64,000 nt of DNA from Sphingomonas sp. (GCF_019635455.1 NZ_JAHBZJ010000007.1:114665-178664); one strand, 5' to 3'. Numbered from the stretch's first letter, positions 47,040 through 58,012 are shown. Notes: generated from the letters alone by a model not told the origin. Translations and numbers: made by a program.

Positions 47040-48382
47040 GCGGCGCCCGTCGCGCTGACCCGCCAGATCCGGTTGCCGACATCGTCGGCGACCAGCAGCG
47101 CGCCGGTGCGATCGGCGGTCACCCCGACCGGCCGGCCCATCGCCTCGCCCTTCGCGTTCAGAAAACCGGTGAGCACGTCGATCGGCTTGACCCCCTTGGC
47201 GGGCAGCGCGCGCTTGTCGAACGGCACGAACACCACCTTATACCCCGAAACCGGCACCCGGTTCCACGACCCGTGCAGGCCGATAAACGCGCCATTGGCG
47301 TAATTGGCGCCGAGGTTCAGGTCCTGCGCAAAGGTGAGGCCAAGCGGTGCGACATGGGGGCCAAGGCCGAAATCGGGCCGCGCGGTATATTCCAGCAGGT
47401 CGGGCCGTCCCGGCGTCACCCGCTTGTCGACATAGCCGCCCCAGTAATTCCACGGCCAGCCATAGAAGTCGCCGAAATTGACCTGGGTCAGATAATCGGG
47501 GGGCATGTCGGACCCCAGCATGTCGCGCTCGTTCACCACCGCCCATAGCCGTTTCGACGTTGGGTTGATCGCCAGCCCGACCGGATTGCGCAGGCCCGCG
47601 GCCATGATCCGGACGCTCTTCGTTTCCGGGTTCACCTCCAGGATCGTCGCGCGGTTCTTTTCGGCGTCCAGCCCGTTTTCGGCGATATTGGACGACGATC
47701 CGACGCTGACCAGCAACGTCCCCTCCGGCCCCAGGATCACGTCGCGGGTCCAGTGATTGCCCCCGCCGGGCAGATCGACGACCTTCTCGCCCTTTCCAGT
47801 GATCTTCGTCTCGCCCGGCTTGAAGGGAAAGCGGATCAGCGCATTGTGGTTGGCGACGTAGAGCATGTCGCCGACCAGAACCATGCCGAACGGCGAGGCG
47901 AGGCCGTTGGACGCGTCGAGCAGCACCGATCGCTGCTCCGCCACGCCGTCGCCATTCGCATCGCGCAGCAACGTGATCCGGTCCGCGCTCGGCACCGCGG
48001 CGCCGGCGCGCTTCATCAGGATGTTCATCACCCAGCCGGTGATGCCGCCCCCGTCGCGGGGCGGTGAATTGGTCTCGGCGACCAGCACGTCGCCATTGGG
48101 CAGGCGATACAGCCAGCGCGGATGATCCAGCCCCTCGGCAAACCCGTTGACCTGAAGGCCGGTGGCGGCGACCGGCTTGGCGCCCTGTGGCCAGCCGACC
48201 GCCTTGGCGACGCCGATCGTGGGAATGCTCTCGACGCGCGGCGTGGTCATTTTCGGAACCCGCCCCGCGACGGCGTTCGCATCCAGTTCGGCGCGGTCCG
48301 GACGCAGCGCGAACCAGCCCGCAATGGCGAGCACGACCGCCACCGCCGCCAGCGAAATCAGGATCTTGCGCATCTTCGTCAT
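47000..48382 (-). CDS. PQQ-dependent sugar dehydrogenase family protein (L-sorbosone dehydrogenase-like)
   Basis: Membrane-anchored, periplasm-facing beta-propeller of 460 residues. An N-terminal membrane helix (ILISLAAVAVVLAIAGW) is followed by the soluble-glucose/sorbosone-dehydrogenase propeller: GLDHPRWLYRLPNGDVLVAE, NHWTRDVILGPEGTLLVSVG, GLRNPVGLAINP, HVAPLGLTFAQDL, FIGLHGSWNRVPVSGYKVVFVPF. The homologues use PQQ to oxidise sugars or aldehydes. The ATG overlaps the corC stop (ATGA), which fixes the start; a second ATG three codons later is possible. It sits between corC and lnt, which are usually neighbours. Confidence 0.87.
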   Translation of the reverse strand: MTKMRKILISLAAVAVVLAIAGWFALRPDRAELDANAVAGRVPKMTTPRVESIPTIGVAKAVGWPQGAKPVAATGLQVNGFAEGLDHPRWLYRLPNGDVLVAETNSPPRDGGGITGWVMNILMKRAGAAVPSADRITLLRDANGDGVAEQRSVLLDASNGLASPFGMVLVGDMLYVANHNALIRFPFKPGETKITGKGEKVVDLPGGGNHWTRDVILGPEGTLLVSVGSSSNIAENGLDAEKNRATILEVNPETKSVRIMAAGLRNPVGLAINPTSKRLWAVVNERDMLGSDMPPDYLTQVNFGDFYGWPWNYWGGYVDKRVTPGRPDLLEYTARPDFGLGPHVAPLGLTFAQDLNLGANYANGAFIGLHGSWNRVPVSGYKVVFVPFDKRALPAKGVKPIDVLTGFLNAKGEAMGRPVGVTADRTGALLVADDVGNRIWRVSATGAAQLRAQPESSDKP

Positions 48383-49293
48383 TCCTCGACGTCCTCGGCC
48401 GTTTCGGGCGGATGCAGGCGCAGGCGGCGCACGCGCGTCGCGTCGGCCTCCAGCACCTCCAGCGTCCATCCGCTGGGATGCTTCAGGCACTCGCCCGCCG
48501 CCGGCACATGCCCCGCCAGCACGAAGGCCAGGCCGCCCAGCGTCTCGATATCCTCCTCCACCTCGCCCAGGCGCGGATCGATCGCGGCGGCGACATCCTC
48601 CAGTTCGGCGCGTGCGTCGGCGTCCCAGCCGCCATCGTCCAGCGGCACGAACAGCGCCTCGGGCGCCTCGTCATGCTCGTCATCGATCTCGCCGACGATT
48701 TCCTCGACCAGATCCTCGATCGTGATCAGCCCCTCGGTCCCGGAATATTCGTCCAGCACGATCGCCAGATGGGTGCGACTGGCCTGCATCTGCGCCAGCA
48801 GGTCAAGCGTCCCCATCGATTGCGGCACATAAAGCGGCTGGCGCATCAGGCTGGTGATCTTGCTCGGCGGGCCGGCCCCGGCGGCGAGCACCGCGAACAC
48901 GTCCTTGACGTGGATCATCCCGATCACCTTGTCGAGCTTCTCGCGATAGACGGGCAGGCGGCTGTGGCCCGCCTCGGCGAACAGCTGGACCAGCTCGGAA
49001 AAGCTGGTCTTTTCCTCGATCGCGATCACATCGGCGCGGGGAACGCCGACATCGCCCGCGTCGCGCTCGCCGAAATGGAGCAGGTTGCGGAGCATCTTGC
49101 GCTCGAGCGGGGAGAGGTCGCCATCAGCCGCCGGCCGTTCGCCGCCGCTCTCGCCCTCGGCCTCGTCGATCGCCTCTTCGATCCGCTCGCGCAGCGTCTC
49201 GCCCTGTTCGTCACCGAACAGCAGCGCGCGCAGGCCGCGCCATATTCCGCCTTCGCCGCTACTGTCGCCGTTCCCGTTGGAACCGTCTGCCAT
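48379..49293 (-). CDS. corC: CorC/HlyC-family CBS domain protein
   Basis: Soluble CBS-pair protein of 304 residues with a C-terminal CorC_HlyC domain (about 215-300). It lacks the DUF21 membrane domain, as in the short CorC form. CBS repeats run over about residues 75-200 (VPRADVIAIEE, SRLPVYREKLDKVIGMIHVKDVF, HLAIVLDEYSGTEGLITIEDLVEEIVGEI). Linked by family to magnesium and cobalt efflux or homeostasis. It lies nine bases after ybeY in the usual phoH-ybeY-corC order. Confidence 0.92.
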   Translation of the reverse strand: MADGSNGNGDSSGEGGIWRGLRALLFGDEQGETLRERIEEAIDEAEGESGGERPAADGDLSPLERKMLRNLLHFGERDAGDVGVPRADVIAIEEKTSFSELVQLFAEAGHSRLPVYREKLDKVIGMIHVKDVFAVLAAGAGPPSKITSLMRQPLYVPQSMGTLDLLAQMQASRTHLAIVLDEYSGTEGLITIEDLVEEIVGEIDDEHDEAPEALFVPLDDGGWDADARAELEDVAAAIDPRLGEVEEDIETLGGLAFVLAGHVPAAGECLKHPSGWTLEVLEADATRVRRLRLHPPETAEDVEE

Positions 49294-49302
49294 TTGGGGG
49301 TG

Positions 49303-49804
49303 TCAGTCCTCTCGAACCAGATAGGGGTCGGGAATGCCCAGCGTTTGCAGGGCGGCGACCTCCATCGCCTCCATTGCATCCGCCTCCGCGTCTCCCAGAT
49401 GGTCATACCCTAGCAAATGGAGCACGCCATGGACAATCAGGTGCGTGGCGTGATTTTCGACCGACACCTTCTTGTCCGCCGCCTCGGCCGCGCAGACGCC
49501 CTGCGCCAGCACGATATCGCCCAGCAGCACCTCGCCATCGTCGCTGTTCTGGGTCAGTGATTCGATCAGATCGGGGGCGATCATCGGAAAGGACAGGACG
49601 TTGGTCGACTTGTCCTTTTGCCGATACTGGGCGTTGAGCTGCCGCACCTCGTCATCGCCGGTCAGCCGCACCGCGATCTCGATCGTCGCGGGTCCCGACG
49701 CCAGTTCGCCGAACGGGGTCTGCGTCACCGCCGCGACCGCCGCCTTGCCCGCCAGCGCCTCCCAGTCGAGTTCGGGCCAGCCGGCCTCACGCTGCACCGC
49801 GACA

Positions 49805-49830
<26 letters not shown>
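49303..49830 (-). CDS. ybeY: endoribonuclease YbeY (rRNA maturation factor)
   Basis: Zinc-dependent single-strand endoribonuclease of 175 residues involved in 16S rRNA 3' processing and ribosome quality control. The zinc motif HGVLHLLGYDH is intact, and LNAQYRQKDKSTNVLSFP is the conserved upstream block. It overlaps phoH by 26 bases. Confidence 0.96.
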
Positions 49831-50815
<985 letters not shown>

Positions 50816-51144
50816 GCGATCCTTTCGAGCGTAAACGCGCGCACGGCGGCGCGAGCGGAGTGGCGATCTGTCGGGGCGGCGGACGACGGCGGGCCAGCCA
50901 AGGCCAAACCGGAATGCAGCGCGGAGGTTCCGTTACGCATGTCGTGTACCGAAGGATGGCAGAGCGTTGGTCGATAGAACAGGGAAAATATCGGCCCCGC
51001 GCTCATTCCGGTGAGAGGTGACGCACCCTGGCAACACCGTCCGGCGACATGGCGCATCGCTGGCGCGCGCGGCTGGCGGTTTTTTACAAGTCGGTCGCCG
51101 GCCCGCTTGTCTGGAAAGTGGCTGCCATCTGAAGGAGATTGCGG
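50816..51144. other. 329-base divergent intergenic region
   Basis: Separates phoH (leftward) from the secreted protein (rightward). No RNA gene or convincing ORF is seen; a minus-strand frame of about 81 codons has no ribosome site and an implausible composition. GAAGGAG close to the right end serves the secreted protein. Promoters for both neighbours must lie here. Confidence 0.5.
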
Positions 51145-51690
51145 ATGTTTCTCATCACTATCGGAGTCGGGCTCGCCGCTAGTGCGATGTTTCAGGCGGC
51201 CCCATACGCCGTCGGGGACAAGGTCGAGTTCGCCTATCCGCGGCTGACCGCGCCGACCTACTCGGTCGGACAGGATGTCGAGATCCGCTATTATGGCGAA
51301 TGGGTGCGCGCGCAGGTGACCGAGGTCGCCGATATCGACGGCAAGCAGCAGGTCCGCACCAGCTATCCGGGGCAGACCACTCCGACCCCTTATCTGGTCA
51401 TGAACAATGTCGAGGATATCCGACTGCCGACGGGCCGGCTGGGCAAGGACCTGACCGTTGGCCGCTACCGTTGTTCCGACGGTGGGTCACGACCGGACCT
51501 CGATTTTCGCGTGGCCCAATATGGGCAGTATTCCGATCCCTATGGCGAGAATGCGGGGACGTTCACGACGTCGGGCGACACGATCACCTTTAAAGGGGGC
51601 AAGCTCGACAGGCTGACCGGGCAGCAGCTCAAGGATAACCGCTTCTATTTCAATCCGCAGACATCTTGCAGCTACGAAATGGAAAGCTGA
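51145..51690 (+). CDS. predicted exported protein with Tudor/SH3-like region, unknown function
   Basis: Protein of 181 residues beginning with a signal peptide ([20 protein letters not shown]). GAAGGAG seven bases upstream supports this ATG over the TTG six bases earlier. The segment [22 protein letters not shown] resembles a small SH3- or Tudor-like beta barrel. The C-terminal part has two cysteines (RYRCSDGG and TSCSYEME) likely to pair. The last 19 bases overlap the end of the convergent miaB. I cannot assign a family. Confidence 0.68.
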   Translation: MFLITIGVGLAASAMFQAAPYAVGDKVEFAYPRLTAPTYSVGQDVEIRYYGEWVRAQVTEVADIDGKQQVRTSYPGQTTPTPYLVMNNVEDIRLPTGRLGKDLTVGRYRCSDGGSRPDLDFRVAQYGQYSDPYGENAGTFTTSGDTITFKGGKLDRLTGQQLKDNRFYFNPQTSCSYEMES

Positions 51691-53021
51691 GGCTCAGAGG
51701 CGGCTGCGTCGATCCGCTCGATCCCTGCGAGCGAATTGGGGCCGGCCTGGACGATCTCGACCTCGACCAGGTCGCCGATCGCGGCGGCGGTTTCCAGATG
51801 GACCGACTGGAGCCAGGGCGATTTGCCCAGCATCTGCCCCGGCTTGCGGCCCGGCCGCTCGATCAGGACGGTGCAGGATTTGCCGACGGTCGCCGCGTTG
51901 AACGCCGCCTGATCGCGGTTGAGCGCGTCCTGCAACCGCTTCAGCCGCTCATCCATCACCTGCGGCGTGATGAAGCCATCCATTTCCGCCGCCGGCGTGC
52001 CGGGACGCGGCGAATATTTGAAGCTGAAACACTGGGCATAGCCGACCGCATCGACCAGGCTCAGCGTGTCTGCGAATTCGTCCTCGGTCTCGCCGGGAAA
52101 GCCGACGATGAAATCGCCCGACAGGGCGATGTCGGGCCGCGCGGCACGGACCCGGTCGAGGATGCGCAGATACGAATCGCGGCTGTGGCTGCGGTTCATC
52201 GCCTTGAGCACCCGGTCGCTGCCCGATTGCACCGGCAAATGGAGGAACGGCATCAGCTTTTCGACCTCCGCATGGGCGCGGATCAGCCCTTCCTTCATGT
52301 CGTTCGGGTGGCTGGTGGTGTAGCGGATGCGGTGCAGCCCATCGATCCGGTCGAGCGCGGCGATCAGGCCGTGCAGTCCGGTGCCGGCGTCGTCGTCCCA
52401 CGCATTGACGTTCTGGCCGAGCAGCGTGATCTCCTTCGCGCCGGCATCGACCAGCGCCTTCGCCTCGTCCACGATCGCGTCGAACGGGCGGCTGACCTCT
52501 GCCCCGCGCGTATAGGGGACGACGCAATAGGTGCAGAATTTGTCGCACCCTTCCTGCACCGTCAGAAACGCGGTCGGCCCGGCCTTGCGCCGTGCGGGCA
52601 GCGCGCCGAACTTGGCGATCGCGGGCATATCGGTGTCGAGCGCAAGGCCGCGTGCCGATGCCTGCGCCACCAGATCGGGCAGGTTGTGATAGGCCTGTGG
52701 CCCGACCACGACATCCACCTTCGCGCGGCGGGCGATCTCCTCGCCCTCGGCCTGCGCGACGCAGCCGGCGACCGCGACCATCGGCGCCTTGCCATGTTCC
52801 TCCGCCGCCGCCTTTCGCACGCGGCCGATCTCCGAATAGACCTTCTCGGTCGCCTTTTCGCGGATGTGACAGGTGTTGAGCACGACCAGGTCGGCGCTTT
52901 CGGCATCGGCGGCGGCGGTCATGCCCTGTGCGGCCATCAGCTCGGCCATGCGCTCGCCGTCATAGACGTTCATCTGACAGCCAAAGGATTTGACGTGATA
53001 GGTTTTGGGCGCGGAAGTCAT
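51672..53021 (-). CDS. miaB: tRNA-2-methylthio-N6-isopentenyladenosine-37 synthase MiaB
   Basis: Radical-SAM methylthiotransferase of 449 residues that modifies A37 of tRNAs reading UNN codons. The N-terminal domain binds one cluster through cysteines in [21 protein letters not shown] and VAGCVAQ. The radical-SAM cluster motif is [17 protein letters not shown]-terminal TRAM domain ends the protein. It opens the miaB-phoH-ybeY-corC order of alphaproteobacteria, with one extra gene on the other strand in between. Confidence 0.97.
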   Translation of the reverse strand: MTSAPKTYHVKSFGCQMNVYDGERMAELMAAQGMTAAADAESADLVVLNTCHIREKATEKVYSEIGRVRKAAAEEHGKAPMVAVAGCVAQAEGEEIARRAKVDVVVGPQAYHNLPDLVAQASARGLALDTDMPAIAKFGALPARRKAGPTAFLTVQEGCDKFCTYCVVPYTRGAEVSRPFDAIVDEAKALVDAGAKEITLLGQNVNAWDDDAGTGLHGLIAALDRIDGLHRIRYTTSHPNDMKEGLIRAHAEVEKLMPFLHLPVQSGSDRVLKAMNRSHSRDSYLRILDRVRAARPDIALSGDFIVGFPGETEDEFADTLSLVDAVGYAQCFSFKYSPRPGTPAAEMDGFITPQVMDERLKRLQDALNRDQAAFNAATVGKSCTVLIERPGRKPGQMLGKSPWLQSVHLETAAAIGDLVEVEIVQAGPNSLAGIERIDAAASEPQLSIS

Positions 53022-53129
53022 GGCGCGGGCCTATAGTGACTTGTCGCCCTCGGCGAAAGCGGCACCGCCCTCCGCCACCTTCGGTCGATGCCTCGCGTCG
53101 CCGCAGCCTTGGCTGCTCCGCACGCTCCC

Positions 53130-53173
53130 CCACCCGGCCACCCGCCAGGATAATCGCCTGGGTGGCCGGGTGG
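53130..53173. repeat. long hairpin upstream of hisS
   Basis: Perfect 14-bp inverted repeat, CCACCCGGCCACCC pairing with GGGTGGCCGGGTGG across a 16-base loop. With one bulged C it extends five bases further (GCTCC/GGAGC). It lies between divergent miaB and hisS, so it is not an ordinary terminator. It may be an intergenic palindromic repeat of a different family from those at prfA and prmC. Confidence 0.6.
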
Positions 53174-53249
53174 GGAGCGGGCCGGCACCGCGCCCGGGCA
53201 AAAGCCCCTCTGGCGTTCCGCGCGTCGCCCCAATAGATAGCGCCCCCAA

Positions 53250-54494
53250 ATGGCACGGATCGAAACCCCCCGGCGCGTGCGCGGCACGCAGGACATCTTT
53301 GGCGAGGAGCAGCGCCGCTTCGCCCGCGTGGTCGAGGCGTTCGAGCATGTGCGCAGGCTTTATTGCTTCAGCCAAGTCCAGGTCCCGGTGTTCGAGGCGA
53401 CGAACGTCTTCGCGCGGAGCATGGGCGAGACCAGCGACGTCGTGTCGAAGGAGATGTACACCTTCCCCGATCGCGGCGACGAACTGCTGACGCTGCGGCC
53501 GGAATTCACCGCCGGGATCTGCCGCGCGTACATCACCGAGGGGTGGCAGCAATATGCGCCGCTCAAGCTGACCACGCACGGCCCGGTCTTCCGCTACGAA
53601 CGCCCGCAAAAGGGCCGCTATCGCCAGTTCCACCAGATCGACGCCGAGATCATCGGCGCCGCCGAGCCGCAGGCCGATGTCGAGCTGCTGACCTTCGCCG
53701 ACCAGCTGCTCCACGAACTCGGCATCGCCGACGAAGTGACGTTGCAACTGAACACGCTGGGCGACGCGGAAACGCGCGATGCCTGGCGCGCGGCGCTGGT
53801 GGCGCATTTCGAGAAGCATCGCGGCGAGCTTTCCGAGGACAGCCTCACCCGGCTCGACAAGAATCCGATGCGCATTCTGGACTCCAAGGACCCGCGCGAC
53901 CGCCCGATCGCCGACAGCGCACCGGATATCGACGCGTACCTCACCAACGAGGCGGGCGCGTTCTTCGAGGCGGTTCAGAAGGGGTTGCAAGCGGCTGGAG
54001 TCACGCCGACGCGGAACGCGAGGCTAGTGCGCGGCCTGGATTACTACCGCCACACCGCGTTCGAATTCGTCACCGACCGCCTCGGCGCGCAGGGGACGGT
54101 GCTGGCTGGCGGGCGGTACGATGGACTGATCGGCAATCTGGGCGGGCCGGAGACGCCGGGCGTGGGCTGGGCAGCCGGGATTGAGCGGTTGGGGATGTTG
54201 TTGGCGGAGCCGGCGGTTCAGCGGCCTGACATCGTCCTTGCGGTGGAGGACGATCAAGCACTCACTCATGCACTCACTGCCCAGAAGCTGTTCCGAGCGC
54301 ACGGCTTGTCCGTCGAAACGGTCGCGACCGGCTCTCCGCGCAAGCGCTATGACAAGGCGACCCGGGTTCAGGCGAAGGTGCTGGTGTCGTTCGGTTGGCA
54401 GAGTGGTGCGGCTGTCGCCAATAACCGGTCGGTGCCGGGTGCGGAGCTACATGATGTCGTGGAGCAACTGCTGAACGAGCTAGCGGGCCAGTGA
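53250..54494 (+). CDS. hisS: histidyl-tRNA synthetase
   Basis: Class II aminoacyl-tRNA synthetase of 414 residues. Motif 1/2 regions ([33 protein letters not shown]) and the histidine-specific motifs ([28 protein letters not shown]) are intact. The C-terminal anticodon-binding domain runs from about residue 325. No strong ribosome site is visible. It is followed by a palindromic repeat and prfA on the same strand. Confidence 0.97.
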   Translation: MARIETPRRVRGTQDIFGEEQRRFARVVEAFEHVRRLYCFSQVQVPVFEATNVFARSMGETSDVVSKEMYTFPDRGDELLTLRPEFTAGICRAYITEGWQQYAPLKLTTHGPVFRYERPQKGRYRQFHQIDAEIIGAAEPQADVELLTFADQLLHELGIADEVTLQLNTLGDAETRDAWRAALVAHFEKHRGELSEDSLTRLDKNPMRILDSKDPRDRPIADSAPDIDAYLTNEAGAFFEAVQKGLQAAGVTPTRNARLVRGLDYYRHTAFEFVTDRLGAQGTVLAGGRYDGLIGNLGGPETPGVGWAAGIERLGMLLAEPAVQRPDIVLAVEDDQALTHALTAQKLFRAHGLSVETVATGSPRKRYDKATRVQAKVLVSFGWQSGAAVANNRSVPGAELHDVVEQLLNELAGQ

Positions 54495-54511
54495 CAAATC
54501 AAAACTCCCGT

Positions 54512-54620
54512 CGTCACCCCGGCCTTGTGCCGGGGTCCACCGCGCCGCTGGGCGTGACCCTTTGTGCGGAAGCGTCAGCGCTCGCCGATCCGTGGACCCC
54601 GGCACAAGGCCGGGGTGACG
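54512..54620. repeat. palindromic intergenic repeat, copy 1 (before prfA)
   Basis: Two 29-bp arms in perfect inverted orientation (54512-54540 and 54592-54620), separated by 51 bases. Each arm contains the shorter palindrome CCCCGG...CCGGGG around CCTTGTG, starting CGTCACCCCGGCC. The same arms flank copy 2. The right arm ends three bases before the ribosome site of prfA. This looks like a REP/BIME-type dispersed element. It encodes no protein. Confidence 0.88.
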
Positions 54621-54633
54621 AGAGGGGGTGGCG

Positions 54634-55707
54634 ATGACCACCATTTCCCCCGAACGGATCGCGCAGATCGAGGCGCGGCGGGATGAGCTGTCGGCGATGA
54701 TGGCGACAGGCGACCTGCCGTCGGACCGCTTCGTCGCGGTGTCGAAGGAATATGCCGAGCTGGAGCCGGTCGCGGCGGCGGCGGGGGAGGTGCGGCGGCT
54801 GCGCGATGAGGCGGCGAGCCTGGCCGAGATGAGCCGCGACGGGGACCCCGAGCTGCGCGCGATGGCCGCCGAGGAGCTGCGCGAGAATGAGGTCGCGCTA
54901 GCAAAGGCCGATCATGCGCTCGCGCTCTCGCTGCTCCCCCGCGACGCGGCCGACGAGCGCGCGGCGATGCTCGAAATCCGCGCCGGCACCGGCGGGGACG
55001 AGGCGGCGCTGTTCGCCGGCGACCTGCTGCGCATGTACACCCGCTATGCCGAGGCGCAGGGGTGGAAGGTCGAGCCGATCTCCGCCAGCGCATCGGAGGC
55101 GGGGGGCTACAAGGAAGTCGTCGTCGGCGTCGCGGGCAAGGGCGTGTTCGCGAAACTCAAGTTCGAAAGCGGCGTCCACCGCGTCCAGCGCGTGCCGGTG
55201 ACCGAAAGCGGCGGGCGCATCCACACCTCCGCCGCGACCGTCGCGGTGCTGCCCGAGGCGGAGGAGGTCGATGTCGATATCCGGCAGGAGGATCTGCGCA
55301 TCGATATCTACCGCTCGTCTGGCGCGGGTGGGCAGCACGTCAACACCACCGACAGCGCGGTGCGGCTGACCCACCTCCCTACCGGCATTGTCGTGATCCA
55401 GCAGGACCAGCGCAGCCAGCACAAGAACCGCGACAAGGCGATGCAGGTGCTGCGCACGCGCATCTATGAGCTGGAGCGCGAGCGCGCCGCCAGCGAGCGC
55501 GCGGGGACGCGCAAATCGATGGTCGGGTCGGGCGACCGCTCCGAACGCATCCGCACCTATAATTTCCCGCAGGGGCGGGTGACCGATCACCGCATCAACC
55601 TGACGCTCCACCGCCTGCCCGAAGTCCTGGAGGGCGAGATGGACGAGCTGATCGGCGCGCTGGTGGCGGAGGATGAGGCCGAGCGGCTGGCCGCGCTGGA
55701 TTCGTGA
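54634..55707 (+). CDS. prfA: peptide chain release factor 1
   Basis: Release factor of 357 residues that reads UAA and UAG stop codons. The GGQ hydrolysis motif is in [16 protein letters not shown], the glutamine that PrmC methylates. The codon-recognition domain and C-terminal [13 protein letters not shown] are complete. The ATG is preferred over a GTG six bases earlier because AGGGGG is five bases upstream of it. This ribosome site directly abuts the palindromic repeat. Confidence 0.97.
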   Translation: MTTISPERIAQIEARRDELSAMMATGDLPSDRFVAVSKEYAELEPVAAAAGEVRRLRDEAASLAEMSRDGDPELRAMAAEELRENEVALAKADHALALSLLPRDAADERAAMLEIRAGTGGDEAALFAGDLLRMYTRYAEAQGWKVEPISASASEAGGYKEVVVGVAGKGVFAKLKFESGVHRVQRVPVTESGGRIHTSAATVAVLPEAEEVDVDIRQEDLRIDIYRSSGAGGQHVNTTDSAVRLTHLPTGIVVIQQDQRSQHKNRDKAMQVLRTRIYELERERAASERAGTRKSMVGSGDRSERIRTYNFPQGRVTDHRINLTLHRLPEVLEGEMDELIGALVAEDEAERLAALDS

Positions 55708-56009
55708 ATGAGGCACGGCCCGATCTGAGCGTCGCGCTGGAGGCGTATCTTGGATATCGCGTGCATCCCTTTCCGGGGAACCATTGGGGCGCGGTCGTCG
55801 CGGCGCTTGGGCTGGTGCGCGCTCAGGAAATCGAAGTGCCGATGCTCGGCGTGCTCGCTGATCTTGACGCGATCGAACCCGATTGGCGCCGGCAGTCGCT
55901 CGACCAGGCATCGGAGGCAGCGGCGCGCGAGATCAGAGCGCGATATACTGACGTCGATGAGCGTGCAGGCGAGGCTCTGTTTTGGGCGTATGGCTATGGC
56001 TATAAATGA
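55704..56009 (+). CDS. small conserved-looking protein of unknown function
   Basis: Protein of 101 residues whose GTG start overlaps the prfA stop (GTGA). It has no signal peptide or membrane segment and is acidic, with a tryptophan-containing N-terminal half ([15 protein letters not shown]) and a helical C-terminal half. Coupling to prfA and the location between prfA and prmC argue that it is real. I do not recognise a family. Confidence 0.6.
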   Translation: MNEARPDLSVALEAYLGYRVHPFPGNHWGAVVAALGLVRAQEIEVPMLGVLADLDAIEPDWRRQSLDQASEAAAREIRARYTDVDERAGEALFWAYGYGYK

Positions 56010-56025
56010 GCGGCTCTTCAAAGCC

Positions 56026-56133
56026 CGTCACCCCGGCCTTGTGCCGGGGTCCACGGTGCCGCGCTTCCGGCGTCTGAGCCTCTTGCGTCGCGCCTCGACG
56101 TTCAGTGGCCCCCGGCACAAGTCCGGGGTGACG
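56026..56133. repeat. palindromic intergenic repeat, copy 2 (before prmC)
   Basis: The left arm (56026-56054) is identical over 29 bases to the left arm of copy 1. The right arm (56105-56133) differs from a perfect complement at two positions. The 50-base middle differs from copy 1. The element ends inside the ribosome site GAGGAT of prmC. Same family as copy 1. Confidence 0.88.
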
Positions 56134-56144
56134 AGGATGGTGGG

Positions 56145-56966
56145 GTGAGCGCCGAGACCGTCCGTGCCGCCATTGCCGACGCCGCCACCCGCATCCTATC
56201 CGCCACCCCGCGCCTTGATGCCGAGCTGCTGATGGCCCACGCCCTGAACGTCTCGCATCAGGACTTGCTGCTTAAGCATCTCGGCGATTCCGCCCCGGCC
56301 GGCTTCGACGCGCTGGTCGCGCGCCGCCTCGCCCACGAACCGGTCGCCTATATCACCGGATCGCGCGGCTTCTGGACCATCGAGATCGGCGTCGGTCCCG
56401 GCGTGCTGGTGCCGCGCGCGGACAGCGAGACGCTGATTGAGACGGCGGTCGCGCATTTCGCCGGAGGCGAGAGGCCGAAGCGCGTCCTCGATCTGGGCTG
56501 CGGGCCGGGGACGCTGCTGCTCGCCGCGCTTGCCGAATGGCCCGACGCGACCGGTCTGGGAATCGACGCGTCGGATGCCGCGCTCGCTTACGCGCGCCAG
56601 AATGCCGCCGCGCTCGGCCTGGCGGATCGGGTCGAGTGGCGGCGCGGCGACTGGGCGAGCGGGATCGACGAGCGCTTCGACCTGATCCTGTGCAACCCGC
56701 CCTATATCGGGACCGACGAGGAACTGGGCGCGGAAGTGCGCGACCATGAACCCGCCGAGGCACTGTTCGCGGGCGACGATGGCCTTGCCGACTATCGCCG
56801 GATTATCCCCGATCTGCCCCGCCTGCTGGCGCCGGGCGGGATCGCGCTGCTGGAGATCGGGTGGACGCAGGGGCGGGCGGTTTGCGACCTGGTTCGCGAA
56901 GCGGGGCTGACCCCGTGCGTGTATCGCGATCTGGGGGATCGCGATCGCGTCGTGGCGGCAAGTTGA
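56145..56966 (+). CDS. prmC: peptide chain release factor N5-glutamine methyltransferase
   Basis: SAM-dependent methyltransferase of 273 residues that methylates the GGQ glutamine of release factors. The helical N-terminal domain (1-80) is followed by the Rossmann fold with VLDLGCGPGTLLLA and the catalytic NPPY in LILCNPPYIGTDEEL. The GTG start is set by GAGGAT about eight bases upstream, which overlaps the repeat. It lies two genes after its substrate prfA. Confidence 0.96.
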   Translation: MSAETVRAAIADAATRILSATPRLDAELLMAHALNVSHQDLLLKHLGDSAPAGFDALVARRLAHEPVAYITGSRGFWTIEIGVGPGVLVPRADSETLIETAVAHFAGGERPKRVLDLGCGPGTLLLAALAEWPDATGLGIDASDAALAYARQNAAALGLADRVEWRRGDWASGIDERFDLILCNPPYIGTDEELGAEVRDHEPAEALFAGDDGLADYRRIIPDLPRLLAPGGIALLEIGWTQGRAVCDLVREAGLTPCVYRDLGDRDRVVAAS

Positions 56967-57223
56967 ACTATCGCGTCGCCGAACCAATATAATGCTTGGA
57001 GAAAGTTGCCGCGCGGGCTAAGGATGTCCCCGGACCCGGCGACTTCAGTCCAAGCCATTGAAATCGCGCCGCCGGTCCAATCCAGGGCATGAGCGCTGCT
57101 GAATGTCCGGCAGCCATGCAGGGCGCCGCTTCGGATTCGTCCGGTGCGGCGGACGGGGCAACACATCCGGGATCGCTGTTTGATCGATGGCGGATTGAGT
57201 AAGGACAGGACACAAGGACGTTG

Positions 57224-57955
57224 ATGAACAATCGTCAGGCGAGCGGCGGACGCCGCCGCGGTCGTGGTGGGCAGCGCCAGCAGGGCGGCAACCCCAATCA
57301 GGGTAACCGTATCGACAACCGCGCGCGCGGCAACGCGGCCCAGTTGCTCGAAAAATACAAGAATCTGGCGCGCGATGCCCAGATGCAGGGCGATCGCGTC
57401 AATACCGAATATTATCTCCAGTTCGCGGATCATTATTTCCGCGTGCTGGCCGAAAGCCGCTCGCGCTTCGAGGAGCAGGATCGTCAGCGCCGCAACCGCG
57501 ACGATTTTGACGGCGACGACGAGGATGAGTTCGACGAGGGCTCGGAAGGTGTCCGCGCGAATGAGAGCGATGCCGGCGACGAGGGCGATCGCGGACAGGA
57601 TCGCGGTGACCGCCGCGACAATCGCGAGTCGAACCGCGATCAGCGCCGGGGCCGTGACCGCAACGAGCGTAACGACCGGAGCGAGCGCCGCGACCGCAAG
57701 GGCGGCGACGCCGACGAAGCGGGCGCGCCGGTCGCCGCCAATGAGGATGAGGCCCCCCGCGACGAACAGCCGCGCCGCCGCCGCGGGCGTCCCGCCCGTG
57801 ACGACGCGCGTGACGCAGGCAGGGATGCGGAGGCGAGCGGTATCGCCGACGTGCTTCCCCCCGCGCTCGGCGTCGAAGGCGAGCCGGTGGCCGAGGCCAA
57901 GCCGCGCCGTCGGCGGCTGAAGAAGGACGAGGGAGAGGCCGCAGCGGCCGAATAA
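57224..57955 (+). CDS. DUF4167 domain protein (charged, RNA-associated-looking)
   Basis: Protein of 243 residues. The N-terminal ~85 residues carry the conserved DUF4167 core (NRARGNAAQLLEKYKNLARD, QGDRVNTEYYLQFADHYFRV). The rest is disordered and extremely charged, Asp/Glu and then Arg/Asp repeats. Such composition suggests RNA or ribosome association, but this is inference; the function is unknown. AAGGA precedes the ATG. It follows prmC by 257 bases and has a strong terminator. A perfect TATAAT at 56988-56993 may be its promoter, giving a leader of more than 200 bases. Confidence 0.88.
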   Translation: MNNRQASGGRRRGRGGQRQQGGNPNQGNRIDNRARGNAAQLLEKYKNLARDAQMQGDRVNTEYYLQFADHYFRVLAESRSRFEEQDRQRRNRDDFDGDDEDEFDEGSEGVRANESDAGDEGDRGQDRGDRRDNRESNRDQRRGRDRNERNDRSERRDRKGGDADEAGAPVAANEDEAPRDEQPRRRRGRPARDDARDAGRDAEASGIADVLPPALGVEGEPVAEAKPRRRRLKKDEGEAAAAE

Positions 57956-57979
57956 TCCCCATCTCTGTGCAGGAAATCG

Positions 57980-58012
57980 AGGCCGGTCCGTCACTTGCGG
58001 GCCGGCCTTTTT
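57980..58012 (+). terminator. Rho-independent terminator after the DUF4167 gene
   Basis: 11-bp stem with one G-T pair: AGGCCGGTCCG with CGGGCCGGCCT, 7-base loop, followed directly by TTTT. It is the end of the hisS-prfA-prmC-DUF4167 block. Confidence 0.85.

Noticed and set aside
57089..57202. Possible 37-codon leader ORF before the DUF4167 gene
   Set aside because: It has AGGG before an ATG and ends just upstream of the real gene, but only about half of its third codon positions are G or C, far below the surrounding genes.
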